This document shows positions 15,909 to 24,021 of a DNA stretch of 39,734 bases, in pieces. Source of the DNA: Neobacillus muris. Its GTDB lineage: Bacteria; Bacillota; Bacilli; Bacillales; Cytobacillaceae. Under the pieces are notes generated by a model. That model was not told where the DNA came from and did not search any database. It was given only the letters and a program-made list of their open reading frames with translations. Positions within the stretch are counted from its first letter, which is position 1. Every line of letters begins with the position of its first letter. The translations under genes were made by a program, and so were the position numbers. The stretch is taken from contig NZ_CALPDF010000041.1 in NCBI RefSeq assembly GCF_943193175.1, positions 1 through 39,734 on the forward strand. The letters run 5' to 3'.

Positions 15909-16331
15909 ATGAAATCCAGATTAAAATCAATTTTGCTGATTGTCATAGCAGCGATGATCCTGCTTGGCGGAACATGGTTTGCCCTATCAAAATTCACAGG
16001 GAAAAAAGAGCCAGAAAAGCTATCAGCAGATGAAATTGTGGCGCGGATAGTTGAAACAGAACCAATGACCACCAATTTGAGTTCTGGTGGATATATTCAA
16101 CTAAAATTCAAGATTGAAACCAGCTCCAAGAAAGCGAAGGAAGAACTGGAGAATCGCCAATTTCAAATAACCAATATTGCGATTCGCTTAATGTCTGCGA
16201 TGAATGAAGAGCAAGTCAAAAGCCCAGACGGAATGGCGCAATTTGAAAACAATATGCAGACTGAATTAAACGAACTGATGCAGGACGGAAAAATCGTCCA
16301 TATCTATACAACAAATAAAATGATTCAATAA
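15909..16331 (+). CDS. fliL: Flagellar basal-body associated protein FliL (first copy)
   Basis: This 140-residue single-pass membrane protein has a hydrophobic helix at about 7-27, then a linker and a FliL domain outside the membrane. Markers are ADEIVARIVETEPMTTNL and QLKFKIETSSKKAKEELENR. FliL forms rings around stator units and supports torque. It lies between flgE and fliM, as in B. subtilis. A paralogue with the same layout and the related ending IIQ/MIQ occurs at 27353-27781. Confidence 0.92.
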   Translation: MKSRLKSILLIVIAAMILLGGTWFALSKFTGKKEPEKLSADEIVARIVETEPMTTNLSSGGYIQLKFKIETSSKKAKEELENRQFQITNIAIRLMSAMNEEQVKSPDGMAQFENNMQTELNELMQDGKIVHIYTTNKMIQ

Positions 16332-16358
16332 CTCAAGGAAGAGTTAGGGGGATAACCG

Positions 16359-17333
16359 TTGGCTGATGTACTATCGCAACAAGAAATCGATGCCCTATTA
16401 TCGGCCATTCACAGTGGCGAGCTGCAAGCATCCGAAATGACGGAGAAAAAAGAAAATGTAAAGGTATATGATTTTAAGCGTGCTATGCGATATTCCAAAG
16501 AGCAGCTTCGCAGCATAACGCGCATTCATGAAAATTTTACACGCTTACTTACTTCTTATCTCTCTGCGCAGCTTAGGACATTTGTTCAAATCGAAATCGA
16601 TTTGGTTGACCAAGTTACCTATCATGAGTTTATTGCATCGATTCCGTCAAAAACGATATTGAATGTTTTTGAGGTCAAGCCAATGGACGGAAAAATGGTA
16701 ATGGAAATCAATCCACAGGTTGCTTACGCCATTTTGGAACGTTTGCTAGGAGGACAAGGGGACCCCGCCACACGGACCGGATCGTTAACGGAAATCGAAA
16801 CTGTACTTATGAAAAAAATTTTTTCCCAGGCATTTTCTTATTATAAAAACGCCTGGGAAAATATTGAAAATATCAACGTCAATTGGGAAGCAATCGAGTC
16901 CAATTCGCAATTTCTTCAACTCGCCTCCCCAAATGATACGGTGATTATCATTGTTCTCCATACAACCATTGGAGAAATCAGCGGCCGAATGACCTTATGT
17001 TTACCGCATTTAACTGTGGAGCCGGTGCTGCCGAAGCTGTCTTCCCATTTATGGCTGTCGTCCATGTCACGAACGAATGTCTCACAGGAAGAGAAGATAA
17101 AGAAAAAAATAGATGCAGTAAACGTCCCAGTCATAGCCGAACTGGGACGAGCAACCCTGCCTGTTTCAGAACTATTAAATCTTCAGGTGGGTGATGTAAT
17201 AGGAATCGATGCCGGAAAGCTTCAGGTAAAAGTGGGGCAATTTACTAGATTTCTAGGGAATCCTGGAATTCAAAAGGGCCATTATGCTGTTCAAATTGAT
17301 CATAAGGTTCAAACGGAAGGAGATGAGCGTTAA
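16359..17333 (+). CDS. fliM: Flagellar motor switch protein FliM
   Basis: This 324-residue C-ring component starts at TTG after TTAGGGGGATA. It has the N-terminal CheY-binding segment LSQQEIDALLSAI (about 5-17), the FliM middle domain with IHENFTRLLTSYLSAQLR and LNVFEVKPMDGKMVMEINPQ, and a C-terminal SpoA domain (AELGRATLPVSELLNLQVGDVI). It binds CheY-P and, with FliG and FliY, sets rotation direction. The stop abuts the fliY start codon (TAAATG), so the two are co-translated. Confidence 0.96.
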   Translation: MADVLSQQEIDALLSAIHSGELQASEMTEKKENVKVYDFKRAMRYSKEQLRSITRIHENFTRLLTSYLSAQLRTFVQIEIDLVDQVTYHEFIASIPSKTILNVFEVKPMDGKMVMEINPQVAYAILERLLGGQGDPATRTGSLTEIETVLMKKIFSQAFSYYKNAWENIENINVNWEAIESNSQFLQLASPNDTVIIIVLHTTIGEISGRMTLCLPHLTVEPVLPKLSSHLWLSSMSRTNVSQEEKIKKKIDAVNVPVIAELGRATLPVSELLNLQVGDVIGIDAGKLQVKVGQFTRFLGNPGIQKGHYAVQIDHKVQTEGDER

Positions 17334-18461
17334 ATGAGTGAGGCTTCATTATCACAAGAGGAAATTAATGCGCTATTTAATCAAACGAGTTCAAACACAG
17401 CTCTGGAGATAGATGATTTTTTAAGTCCAATGGAAAAAGATGCTTTAGGTGAAATTGGAAACATCTCTTTAGGAAGCTCGACAACCGCTCTATCAACTCT
17501 ATTAAACCAACGGGTAGAAATCACAACCCCGAAACTTTCCGTCATTGAGCAAGATCGATTATATGAAGAGGAAAGTGATCGGAAGGTCGCTGTTCATGTC
17601 GATTATACGGTAGGATTACGGGGCAAAAACTTGTTTATGATTAAAGAAAATGATGCAAAGATCATTGCTAATTTAATGATGGGCGGAGACGGAGCGGTAT
17701 TAGATGATGAAATCTCAGAATTACATTTAAGCGCCGTACAGGAAGCCATGAATCAAATGATGGGGTCTGCAGCTACATCCATGTCAACCATGCTGCATCA
17801 AAAAGTGGATATTTCTCCGCCATCCATCGATTTAATGGATTATCCGCCCAATAATCTAGAGGATCTTCAGGATGATATTATTATAAAAGTGTTGTTTCGA
17901 TTAAAGGTCGGCGATTTAATAGATTCCAATATGATTCAGTTAATCCCGCTATCCTTTGCGAAGGAAATGATTCAACAGATCCTAGATCCGGGAAGACAAA
18001 CCGCAGCTGGTTCGGCTGTCATTGAAGAGATGGAAGAAGCACCAAGCAAGCCTGTAACTAGCCAAATGGCAGTAAATGCTTCACCTTCCCCAGATATGAG
18101 CATGGAAAAACCTAAGGAAGCTCCGGTTCAGGCGAATGTACAGAAAGTTGAATATACTGATTTTTCCAATACAGTACCACAAGCTTCCTCAAGCAGTCCA
18201 AGCAATATCGATTTATTATATGATATTCCATTATCAATCACGGTTGAACTGGGCAGGACGGAAATGCAAATTCGGAAGGTGCTGGAACTTGGACCAGGTT
18301 CTGTGATCCAGCTTGATAAATTGGCAGGAGAACCAGTCGATATCTTGGCGAATAACAAACTGATTGCCAAAGGTGAAGTGGTCGTCATTGAGGAAAATTT
18401 CGGGGTGCGGATTACCGATATTGTCAGCCAAGCTGACCGTTTAACAAAAATGACGATGTAA
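17334..18461 (+). CDS. fliY: Flagellar motor switch phosphatase FliY
   Basis: This 375-residue protein has three parts. Residues 1-16 are a CheY-binding peptide (LSQEEINALF). A CheC-like phosphatase domain holds both active helices, EKDALGEIGNISLG (Glu40, Asn43) and SAVQEAMNQMMG (Glu137, Asn140). The C-terminal FliN/SpoA domain (about 285-370) includes LSITVELGRTEMQIRKVLELG. It is the Firmicutes C-ring subunit that both builds the switch and dephosphorylates CheY-P. Since cheC is not in the window and both motifs are intact, FliY may be a main CheY-P phosphatase here. Confidence 0.96.
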   Translation: MSEASLSQEEINALFNQTSSNTALEIDDFLSPMEKDALGEIGNISLGSSTTALSTLLNQRVEITTPKLSVIEQDRLYEEESDRKVAVHVDYTVGLRGKNLFMIKENDAKIIANLMMGGDGAVLDDEISELHLSAVQEAMNQMMGSAATSMSTMLHQKVDISPPSIDLMDYPPNNLEDLQDDIIIKVLFRLKVGDLIDSNMIQLIPLSFAKEMIQQILDPGRQTAAGSAVIEEMEEAPSKPVTSQMAVNASPSPDMSMEKPKEAPVQANVQKVEYTDFSNTVPQASSSSPSNIDLLYDIPLSITVELGRTEMQIRKVLELGPGSVIQLDKLAGEPVDILANNKLIAKGEVVVIEENFGVRITDIVSQADRLTKMTM

Positions 18462-18484
18462 GAATATTGGAGGATTGAATAAAG

Positions 18485-18847
18485 ATGGCAAAAGTATTAA
18501 TTGTAGATGATGCTGCATTTATGCGGATGATGTTAAAGGATATTTTAACGAAAAATGGAATTGAAGTAATTGGTGAAGCTGTAAATGGTGTAGAAGCTGT
18601 TGAAAAATATCGTGAATTGCAGCCGGATGTGGTGACCATGGATATCACGATGCCCGAAATGGATGGCATTACGGCTGTAAAACAAATTAAAGCCTCTTAC
18701 CCGCAGGCTAAGGTGATTATGTGCTCTGCGATGGGACAGCAGCCAATGGTATTGGAGGCCATCCAGGCTGGTGCTAAAGATTTTATTGTGAAACCATTCC
18801 AGGCAGACCGGGTAATGGAGTCCATTAAAAAAGTATTAGCTGGTTAA
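18485..18847 (+). CDS. cheY: Chemotaxis response regulator CheY
   Basis: This is a single receiver domain of 120 residues, with the acidic pair Asp8/Asp9, phospho-acceptor Asp53 (VTMDITMPEMDG), a Ser at the switch position (MCSAM) and Lys103 (VKPF). It is phosphorylated by CheA and binds FliM and FliY. It follows fliY as in B. subtilis, but the next gene is yvyF-like rather than fliO, so the canonical fla/che gene order ends here. Confidence 0.96.
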   Translation: MAKVLIVDDAAFMRMMLKDILTKNGIEVIGEAVNGVEAVEKYRELQPDVVTMDITMPEMDGITAVKQIKASYPQAKVIMCSAMGQQPMVLEAIQAGAKDFIVKPFQADRVMESIKKVLAG

Positions 18848-18879
18848 TAAGTTTGCTTACCGAGAAGGGGGAGTAACTC

Positions 18880-19269
18880 TTGGCTTCGCCAAAGATGGGA
18901 AATTGTCCGAGATGTAAAAAGCTTTATCTAAAGATTAGGGATATTTGTGAAGAATGCTACCAAAAGCAAGAAACGGAGTTCCAGGCTGTTTCGGGTTATT
19001 TGCGGGAGCATAAAGGTAGTACACTTCAAGAGGTAAGTGAGGCTACAGAGGTATCGATTGCGCAAATTCGGCAGTTTATTCTCAGCGGTCGGATTATGCT
19101 TGTCCAGTTTCCTAATTTAACATACCCTTGTGAAATATGCGGAACAGAGATTCGCAAAGGAAGAACTTGTTCCAGCTGTACGGAGACAGCTAAACAGCTG
19201 GCTGATAATTTGAATAAAACGGTTGATGAGAAAAAAAGCTATTTAAGAGTTATGTCTGAAAGAATATAA
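18880..19269 (+). CDS. yvyF: YvyF-family flagellar-region zinc-ribbon protein
   Basis: This 129-residue protein starts at TTG after the SD AAGGGGGAG (18865-18873). Two Cys pairs lie at each end (Cys9/12 with Cys23/26, and Cys84/87 with Cys97/100), suggesting zinc-binding ribbons. They flank a helix-turn-helix-like middle part, LQEVSEATEVSIAQIRQFIL. This matches B. subtilis YvyF in length and motifs. YvyF normally sits upstream of flgM-flgN-flgK-flgL, none of which is present. The biochemical role of the family is not established. A DNA- or protein-binding regulator is possible. Confidence 0.8.
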   Translation: MASPKMGNCPRCKKLYLKIRDICEECYQKQETEFQAVSGYLREHKGSTLQEVSEATEVSIAQIRQFILSGRIMLVQFPNLTYPCEICGTEIRKGRTCSSCTETAKQLADNLNKTVDEKKSYLRVMSERI

Positions 19270-19305
19270 GGTTTAACTTTTCATTTTTAAAGGGGATCGA
19301 AATGA

Positions 19306-19443
19306 ATGTCTAAGAGTTTATGGTTGACGCCTGAAGAAGTGATGATCAGAAAAAAGCGGAAGAAGGTAATTATATATGCCATTTCTGTGACTGGTACAGT
19401 GGTTCTCTCCGCTTTAGTAACCATATTAGCGAATGGTATTTAA
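19306..19443 (+). CDS. Small single-pass membrane protein (45 residues), unknown function
   Basis: This short frame has an ATG ten bases after the SD AAAGGGG (19289-19295) and lies 36 bases after yvyF in the same direction. The first 20 residues include a basic cluster, RKKRKK (15-20). They are followed by a single hydrophobic helix (VIIYAISVTGTVVLSALVTILA) and a short tail, predicting a cytoplasmic N-terminus. Terminators begin right after the stop, so it looks like the last gene of the cheR-to-yvyF operon. I do not recognise a family. It is much shorter than FliO, which occupies the position after cheY in other Bacillus. Confidence 0.6.
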   Translation: MSKSLWLTPEEVMIRKKRKKVIIYAISVTGTVVLSALVTILANGI

Positions 19444-19444
19444 C

Positions 19445-19467
19445 AAAGGACTCTTTATGGGTCCTTT
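19445..19467 (+). terminator. Hairpin directly after the small membrane-protein gene
   Basis: AAAGGAC (19445-19451) pairs with GTCCTTT (19461-19467) over a nine-base loop. It is the first of two consecutive hairpins and has only a short T-run within its own stem. Confidence 0.5.
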
Positions 19468-19475
19468 AAGATTGT

Positions 19476-19510
19476 CGAGAAAGGTTATCTTTCTCGGCAT
19501 TTTTTCTTTT
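19476..19510 (+). terminator. Rho-independent terminator of motility block 1
   Basis: CGAGAAAG (19476-19483) and CTTTCTCG (19489-19496) form a perfect 8-bp stem with a GTTAT loop, followed by GCATTTTTTCTTTT. This is a clear terminator for the cheR-to-yvyF transcription unit. Confidence 0.88.
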
Positions 19511-19591
19511 ATCGGCGAGAACGGGTGGCTTACCAGCGGATTTGGAGGGTTTACCGGCGCTTTTTGCTTTCTTACCGGCACAGAAGAAATT
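19508..19591 (-). repeat. Degenerate 21-bp tandem array B (four units)
   Basis: Units start at 19508, 19529, 19550 and 19571 and share the core TTTACCGGC(A/G)C. The CC step falls at 19533, 19554 and 19575, and the matching TC at 19512, so the period is exactly 21. On the minus strand this reads GCCGGTAA, the same core as array A at 9718-9843. It lies in the convergent gap between the block 1 terminator and the motB terminator. Confidence 0.7.
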
Positions 19592-19618
19592 CAGCACTGG
19601 TACACACTATTTGCACAA

Positions 19619-19651
19619 TAAAAAAGCTGTCCCCAATAACGGGGGCAGCTT
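19619..19651 (-). terminator. Rho-independent terminator of motAB
   Basis: AAGCTGTCCCC (19624-19634) pairs with GGGGGCAGCTT (19641-19651), with one G-U pair and an AATAAC loop. The A-run at 19620-19625 becomes a U-tract on the minus strand, so it terminates the motA-motB message. Confidence 0.88.
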
Positions 19652-19658
19652 AGGTAGA

Positions 19659-20408
19659 TCATTTACGAAGAATGATTATATTCACTCGTCGGTTCGTTTC
19701 TCGATTCTCAGGAGTATCATTGGCTACGACCGGTTTAGAATCTCCAAACCCTGCAAACTGCATCCGGCTTCCCGGAATTCCTTTACCCTCGAAATAATGA
19801 AGGACAGACAAGGCACGGGCACCTGACAGCTCCCAGTTGGAAGGAAACTTGGAACTGTGGATCGGCTGGTCATCTGTGTGTCCTTCAATAATAATCGAAT
19901 TGTCCATGGGACTAATCATCCTGAAGATATCATCAAGAATCGGCAGAAAGTTATCTTTCAGATGATCACTTCCTGAATCGAAAACAATTCGATCCTTTAG
20001 GGTAATTTGAATGCCTTCCCCTAAGTCTGTCAAGCTGATTTCCGCATTCAATTGATTATTATTAATGTAAGATTGCAAGTTTTGCATCAATTCCTGAATT
20101 TTTTCTTCATTGGCATCTACCGTTTCATCTGCCGGTGCAGGCTGCTCTACGGGAGATTTATTCGTTTCCGTGCTTTTATCGCTCGGTGTTTTTCCACCGC
20201 TGTTTGTATCGAAAACTGAAACCGTATTAAAGGCATTATAGAGCGACTCGAGAACGGCATTGGCTTTCGCCGAATCTTCCGCCCTCATGGAAAATAACAC
20301 AATAAATAAGGCGAGAAGAAGAGTCAGCAAGTCTGCATAAGGAATCAGCCATGACTCATCAATATGATCTTCTTCCGGATTGTCGAGATGTTTTTTCCTT
20401 CTAGCCAT
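19659..20408 (-). CDS. motB: Flagellar stator protein MotB (proton type)
   Basis: This 249-residue protein has a short basic N-terminus and one membrane helix with the ion-binding Asp26 (SWLIPYADLLTLLLALFIVL). That segment closely follows B. subtilis MotB, suggesting proton rather than sodium coupling. An Asp/Glu/Pro linker and a C-terminal OmpA-type peptidoglycan-binding domain follow (IIEGHTDDQPIHSS, SGARALSVLHYF, NRRVNIIILRK). The ATG at 20408 is preferred over an upstream in-frame TTG (20423) because AGGAGGG (20420-20414) lies at the right spacing. The SD overlaps the motA end, so the pair is coupled. Confidence 0.95.
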   Translation of the reverse strand: MARRKKHLDNPEEDHIDESWLIPYADLLTLLLALFIVLFSMRAEDSAKANAVLESLYNAFNTVSVFDTNSGGKTPSDKSTETNKSPVEQPAPADETVDANEEKIQELMQNLQSYINNNQLNAEISLTDLGEGIQITLKDRIVFDSGSDHLKDNFLPILDDIFRMISPMDNSIIIEGHTDDQPIHSSKFPSNWELSGARALSVLHYFEGKGIPGSRMQFAGFGDSKPVVANDTPENRETNRRVNIIILRK

Positions 20409-20425
20409 GGGAACCCTCCTCAATA

Positions 20426-21217
20426 TTAGTTTGCCTGTTCAGATTCTTTCTTCGCCAATTCATCCGGAGTCAGATAAACATTTAACTTATGCTCAAGCTG
20501 CCGGCTGTTAATGCCCTCCTGCAGGGACAAAAGTCCTTCGACCATAATTTGGCGAATTTCAATTTCTTTTCTAGAAATTAACTTCAATTTATTACTCATC
20601 GGATGCCATAAGACATAACCGGTGAAAATCCCCAGCAAGGTGGCAATAAAGGCTGCCGCAATGGAATGCCCCAGTTTGTCAATGTCAGATAAATTCCCCA
20701 AAGCGGCAATAAGACCAATAACGGCTCCTAATACTCCAAGAGTTGGTGCATAAGTCCCGGCCTGTGAAAAAATCAATGCACCCTTACGGTGACGCTCTTG
20801 CATCGCACTAATTTTTTCTAATAAAACATCATTGGCAAAATCAGAATCAGTAGTATCGATAATCAACTCCATCCCCTGTCTTAGGAAAGGATCTTCAATA
20901 TTAGGGATTTCACTCTCTAACCCTAGCAATCCTTCTTTTCTAGCCAATGTGGCCCAATTGGTAAACATGTCAATCACTTCAGACTTAGTCGGAAGTTTTT
21001 TGCCGCCGCCAAAGATAATTTTAAATAATTTAGGAACCTTTTTAATCTCTGTCATTGGGAAGCTGACAAATAGGGCTGCAATCGTTCCGCCAAATATAAT
21101 TAAATAGGCGGCGGGGTTATTAACCAATGAAATAAGGGATGCCCCTTTTAAGACCATGCCTACGCCAACAGCAACTAATGCTAACACTATACCTACAAGT
21201 GTAGAAGGTTCTTTCAT
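20426..21217 (-). CDS. motA: Flagellar stator protein MotA
   Basis: This 263-residue protein has four membrane helices and the large cytoplasmic loop that contacts FliG. The charged residues Arg93 and Glu101 lie in LARKEGLLGLESE. The third and fourth helices include AGTYAPTLGVLGAVIGLIAALG and the conserved prolines. The start ATG has the strong SD GAGGAGGA. It is divergently oriented from cheA and followed by motB. No SigD-type box was seen upstream on this strand. A weak SigA-like pair (TTGTTT, 17 bases, TAAAAT) may drive it. Confidence 0.96.
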   Translation of the reverse strand: MKEPSTLVGIVLALVAVGVGMVLKGASLISLVNNPAAYLIIFGGTIAALFVSFPMTEIKKVPKLFKIIFGGGKKLPTKSEVIDMFTNWATLARKEGLLGLESEIPNIEDPFLRQGMELIIDTTDSDFANDVLLEKISAMQERHRKGALIFSQAGTYAPTLGVLGAVIGLIAALGNLSDIDKLGHSIAAAFIATLLGIFTGYVLWHPMSNKLKLISRKEIEIRQIMVEGLLSLQEGINSRQLEHKLNVYLTPDELAKKESEQAN

Positions 21218-21319
21218 GAAAATTCCTCCTCTATATATACAGTCTTATACTTGTAATTTTCATATATTTTTATTTTATTTGATAAAAATTAGGAAAACAA
21301 CTGTTTGTTTGATGGAAAA

Positions 21320-21340
21320 GATTATTTATCAAAAATAATC
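21320..21340. other. Hairpin in the motA-cheA divergent region
   Basis: GATTATTT (21320-21327) and AAATAATC (21333-21340) form an 8-bp AT-rich stem with an ATCAA loop, just upstream of the cheA SigD promoter. It could be an operator-like palindrome for either direction. The evidence is weak. Confidence 0.3.
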
Positions 21341-21349
21341 AAATACTAT

Positions 21350-21376
21350 TAAACTAGCGCAAAACTCAACCGATAA
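21350..21376 (+). promoter_or_regulatory. SigD promoter for the cheA operon
   Basis: TAAA (21350-21353), a 15-base spacer and ACCGATAA (21369-21376) give a near-perfect SigD site. The predicted start near 21383 leaves a leader of roughly 135 bases containing partly repeated segments (CTAAAAAAGGGT near 21383 and CTAAAAAGGGT near 21471) and a GACC/GGTC hairpin. Confidence 0.8.
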
Positions 21377-21517
21377 TACCTAAAAAAGGGTTATCATCTA
21401 GTGCTAGAGACCTAGTTGGTCCAAGGCCCATTCATTTTGATTGAAGAAACGAGTTACCCACTATTGCATCTAAAAAGGGTGCAAGTGTTCATTGCAAATA
21501 AGTGAGGGGAGTTTGAC

Positions 21518-23536
21518 ATGGATTTAAGCGGCTACTTAGAAATGTTTATTGAAGAATCGAAGGACCACCTGCAAGCAATAAATGATCAATTATTGAAATT
21601 GGAAACAGAACCGGATGATATTGGTATCGTCCATGAAATTTTCCGATCTGCCCATACCCTTAAGGGCATGGCAGGGTCAATGGGGTACGACGATTTGGCC
21701 TCATTGACCCACCAAATGGAAAACGTTTTGGATTTAGTACGAAACGGCAAGTTGGCCATTACTTCCGAAATGATGGATGTCATTTTTACATGTGTCGATT
21801 TAATAGAAAAAATGGTCGATAGTATTGAGCAAGGCGGCGATGGAAAAGAAGACGTGTCAGAAGTGGTGATGAGATTAGGGCAGATCCAAAATCCGACGAT
21901 GGAACCAACTGCTGAAGAATCTGAATCTGTGAGTAAAACCACGGCAGAATCTCAGGCGCTGGAAATTGATGAGTTCCAAGCATCAGTCATTGCCCAGGCA
22001 CGTGAGACCGGAAAGAACGTATACGAAGTTACTGTAACTTTGGATGAAAAATGCACCATGAAATCAGTACGTGCCTATATGATTTTTCAAGCGGCCGAGG
22101 AAAATGGGGATATTATTCAAACCAATCCTTCTGTTGAAGAAATTGAAGAAGAAAAGTTTGGTTTATCCTTCACCATGCTGGTCATAACGGATCGGGATGC
22201 ACGGGAACTTCAAGTTCAAATCAGCAATATTACCGAAGTAAGAGAGGTCATTGTTTCAGAAAAGTGGAACCAAGAAGTCCACCCGTTGCCTCAAGTCTCA
22301 AAGGAAACCAAAGTCATCGCAAAACAAACGGAAGGGCAGCAAAAGGAAAAAGAAGAGCCCGATACAGCCAAGAAAAAGCATCGGTCAAAATCAATCCGTG
22401 TGGACATTGACAAATTAGATCAATTGATGAACCTGTTTAGTGAATTGATTATCGACCGTGGACGGCTCGAACAAATCTCCAGAGGTTCTCAGCTGCCGGA
22501 GCTGACTGAAACAGTCGAGCATATGTCCCGGATATCCACTGATCTGCAAGGATTGATCTTAAATATGCGGATGGTTCCGGTTGAGCAGGTATTTAACCGA
22601 TTCCCGCGGATGGTCCGTGACCTTGCCAAGGAATTGAATAAGAAGGTTCAATTGGTGGTAGAAGGAGCAGAAACCGAATTGGACCGGACGGTCATTGATG
22701 AGATAGGCGACCCGCTGGTGCATTTGCTTCGCAATGCCTTGGACCATGGCCTGGAATCAACGGAAGAACGATTAGCCAGCAGCAAACCGGAGGAAGGGCT
22801 GATTTTACTAAAAGCCTACCACGGCGGAAATCATGTTTTCATTGAAGTGAAGGATGATGGTAAAGGGATTAATCGTGAAAAAGTTTTGAACAAGGCCATC
22901 GAGCGCAGCGTTGTCACGCAAGAAGATGCCAAAACACTTACCGACTCGCAAGTCTTTGAGCTGCTTTTCTCGTCAGGATTTAGTACAGCTGATAAAATTT
23001 CCGATATCTCCGGCCGCGGCGTTGGTCTGGATGTCGTAAAAACAAAAATTGAGTCACTCGGCGGAGTGATTACCATTGATTCTAAACTTGGCGAAGGCTC
23101 CACTTTCCGAATCCAGCTGCCGCTGACGTTATCGATTATTTATGCCATGCTGGTCAAAGTGGAGGATGAGACCTACGCCATTCCGTTTAACTCGATTGTG
23201 GAAATCACTAATCTATCCAGCGATCAAGTCTCTACCCTGTATGGTCAAAAAGTCATCCAGTTTAGAGGCCAGGTGGTTCCTTTAGTTTACTTGAACGAGG
23301 TGTACCAAGTACCGCCTATTGAGGAAGCCAATGAAAAGGAGCAGCTTTTTGTCGTCATTGTCCGCAAGGGGGATAAAACGGTTGGGCTGGTAGTAGATTC
23401 CGTACTTGGACAGCAAGAGGTTGTATTAAAATCATTGGGCGGCTTTTTAACCAATCTGTTTGCCATTTCAGGAGCAACCATTCTTGGAAATGGAGAGGTT
23501 GCATTAATAATCGATTCCAATCAATTCATAAAATAG
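21518..23536 (+). CDS. cheA: Chemotaxis histidine kinase CheA
   Basis: This 672-residue kinase has all five domains. P1 has the phospho-accepting His46 (FRSAHTLKGMAGSMG). P2 (about 165-250) docks CheY and CheB. P3 is the dimerisation helix pair (about 290-350). P4 is the ATPase with N-box HLLRNALDHGLE (403-413), DDGKGI (446-451) and GRGVGLDVV (499-507). P5 is CheW-like (about 540-672). It phosphorylates CheY and CheB in response to receptors. It heads a SigD-driven operon with two cheW genes and a chemoreceptor, rather than sitting in the large fla/che operon. Confidence 0.97.
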   Translation: MDLSGYLEMFIEESKDHLQAINDQLLKLETEPDDIGIVHEIFRSAHTLKGMAGSMGYDDLASLTHQMENVLDLVRNGKLAITSEMMDVIFTCVDLIEKMVDSIEQGGDGKEDVSEVVMRLGQIQNPTMEPTAEESESVSKTTAESQALEIDEFQASVIAQARETGKNVYEVTVTLDEKCTMKSVRAYMIFQAAEENGDIIQTNPSVEEIEEEKFGLSFTMLVITDRDARELQVQISNITEVREVIVSEKWNQEVHPLPQVSKETKVIAKQTEGQQKEKEEPDTAKKKHRSKSIRVDIDKLDQLMNLFSELIIDRGRLEQISRGSQLPELTETVEHMSRISTDLQGLILNMRMVPVEQVFNRFPRMVRDLAKELNKKVQLVVEGAETELDRTVIDEIGDPLVHLLRNALDHGLESTEERLASSKPEEGLILLKAYHGGNHVFIEVKDDGKGINREKVLNKAIERSVVTQEDAKTLTDSQVFELLFSSGFSTADKISDISGRGVGLDVVKTKIESLGGVITIDSKLGEGSTFRIQLPLTLSIIYAMLVKVEDETYAIPFNSIVEITNLSSDQVSTLYGQKVIQFRGQVVPLVYLNEVYQVPPIEEANEKEQLFVVIVRKGDKTVGLVVDSVLGQQEVVLKSLGGFLTNLFAISGATILGNGEVALIIDSNQFIK

Positions 23537-23557
23537 GAAAGGGTGAAAACGTAAACC

Positions 23558-23980
23558 ATGGAATTTTCCAAGATTGTTGCATTTAAATTAGGGGAAGAAG
23601 AATATGGGCTAGACATCAATTGCATTCAGTCCATTGAACGGATCGAGCATATCACGCGGGTTCCCAACGCGCCTGTGTACGTGAAGGGTGTCATCAATCT
23701 TCGCGGTAATGTGACACCGGTGATTGATCTTAAGAACAAGCTCGGACTGGGCCATACCGAGTTTACTGACATGTCACGTGTTATTATTACGAAACTTGAG
23801 GAGATTGAATTAGGCATGATTGTCGATCAAACAAATGATGTCATTGACATTGCCGCTGATTCAATTGAAGCGGCAGCCAGCAGTTTTGATTCTGCCTATT
23901 TTGACGGGGTGGCGAAAGTCGCTGGGCGGCTGATCATTCTATTAAAATTGGAAGAACTAATGAAAACGGGGGCTGTCTAA
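23558..23980 (+). CDS. cheW: Chemotaxis coupling protein CheW (first copy)
   Basis: This 140-residue CheW-fold protein has the standard markers IERIEHITRVPNAPVYVKG and INLRGNVTPVIDL. The latter holds the Arg-Gly pair used in receptor and CheA contacts. It joins chemoreceptors to the CheA P5 domain at the membrane array. It lies 21 bases after cheA and 41 before a second cheW. It keeps the canonical residues and is the likelier general adaptor of the two. Confidence 0.95.
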   Translation: MEFSKIVAFKLGEEEYGLDINCIQSIERIEHITRVPNAPVYVKGVINLRGNVTPVIDLKNKLGLGHTEFTDMSRVIITKLEEIELGMIVDQTNDVIDIAADSIEAAASSFDSAYFDGVAKVAGRLIILLKLEELMKTGAV

Positions 23981-24021
23981 GCAAGCCTCCTAAAAATTTT
24001 TTCTGAAAAAGAGGAGATTGT

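Noticed and set aside
15734..16075. Minus-strand frame across flgE and fliL
   Set aside because: It overlaps two well-supported genes and has no SD or motif.
19433..19621. Plus-strand open frame across array B with FTGAF-like repeats
   Set aside because: It starts inside the small membrane-protein gene, has no SD, runs through two terminator hairpins and owes its pattern to the 21-bp array.
21383..21517. Known riboswitch class in the cheA leader
   Set aside because: I compared it by eye with c-di-GMP and SAM class motifs and found no matching conserved core.
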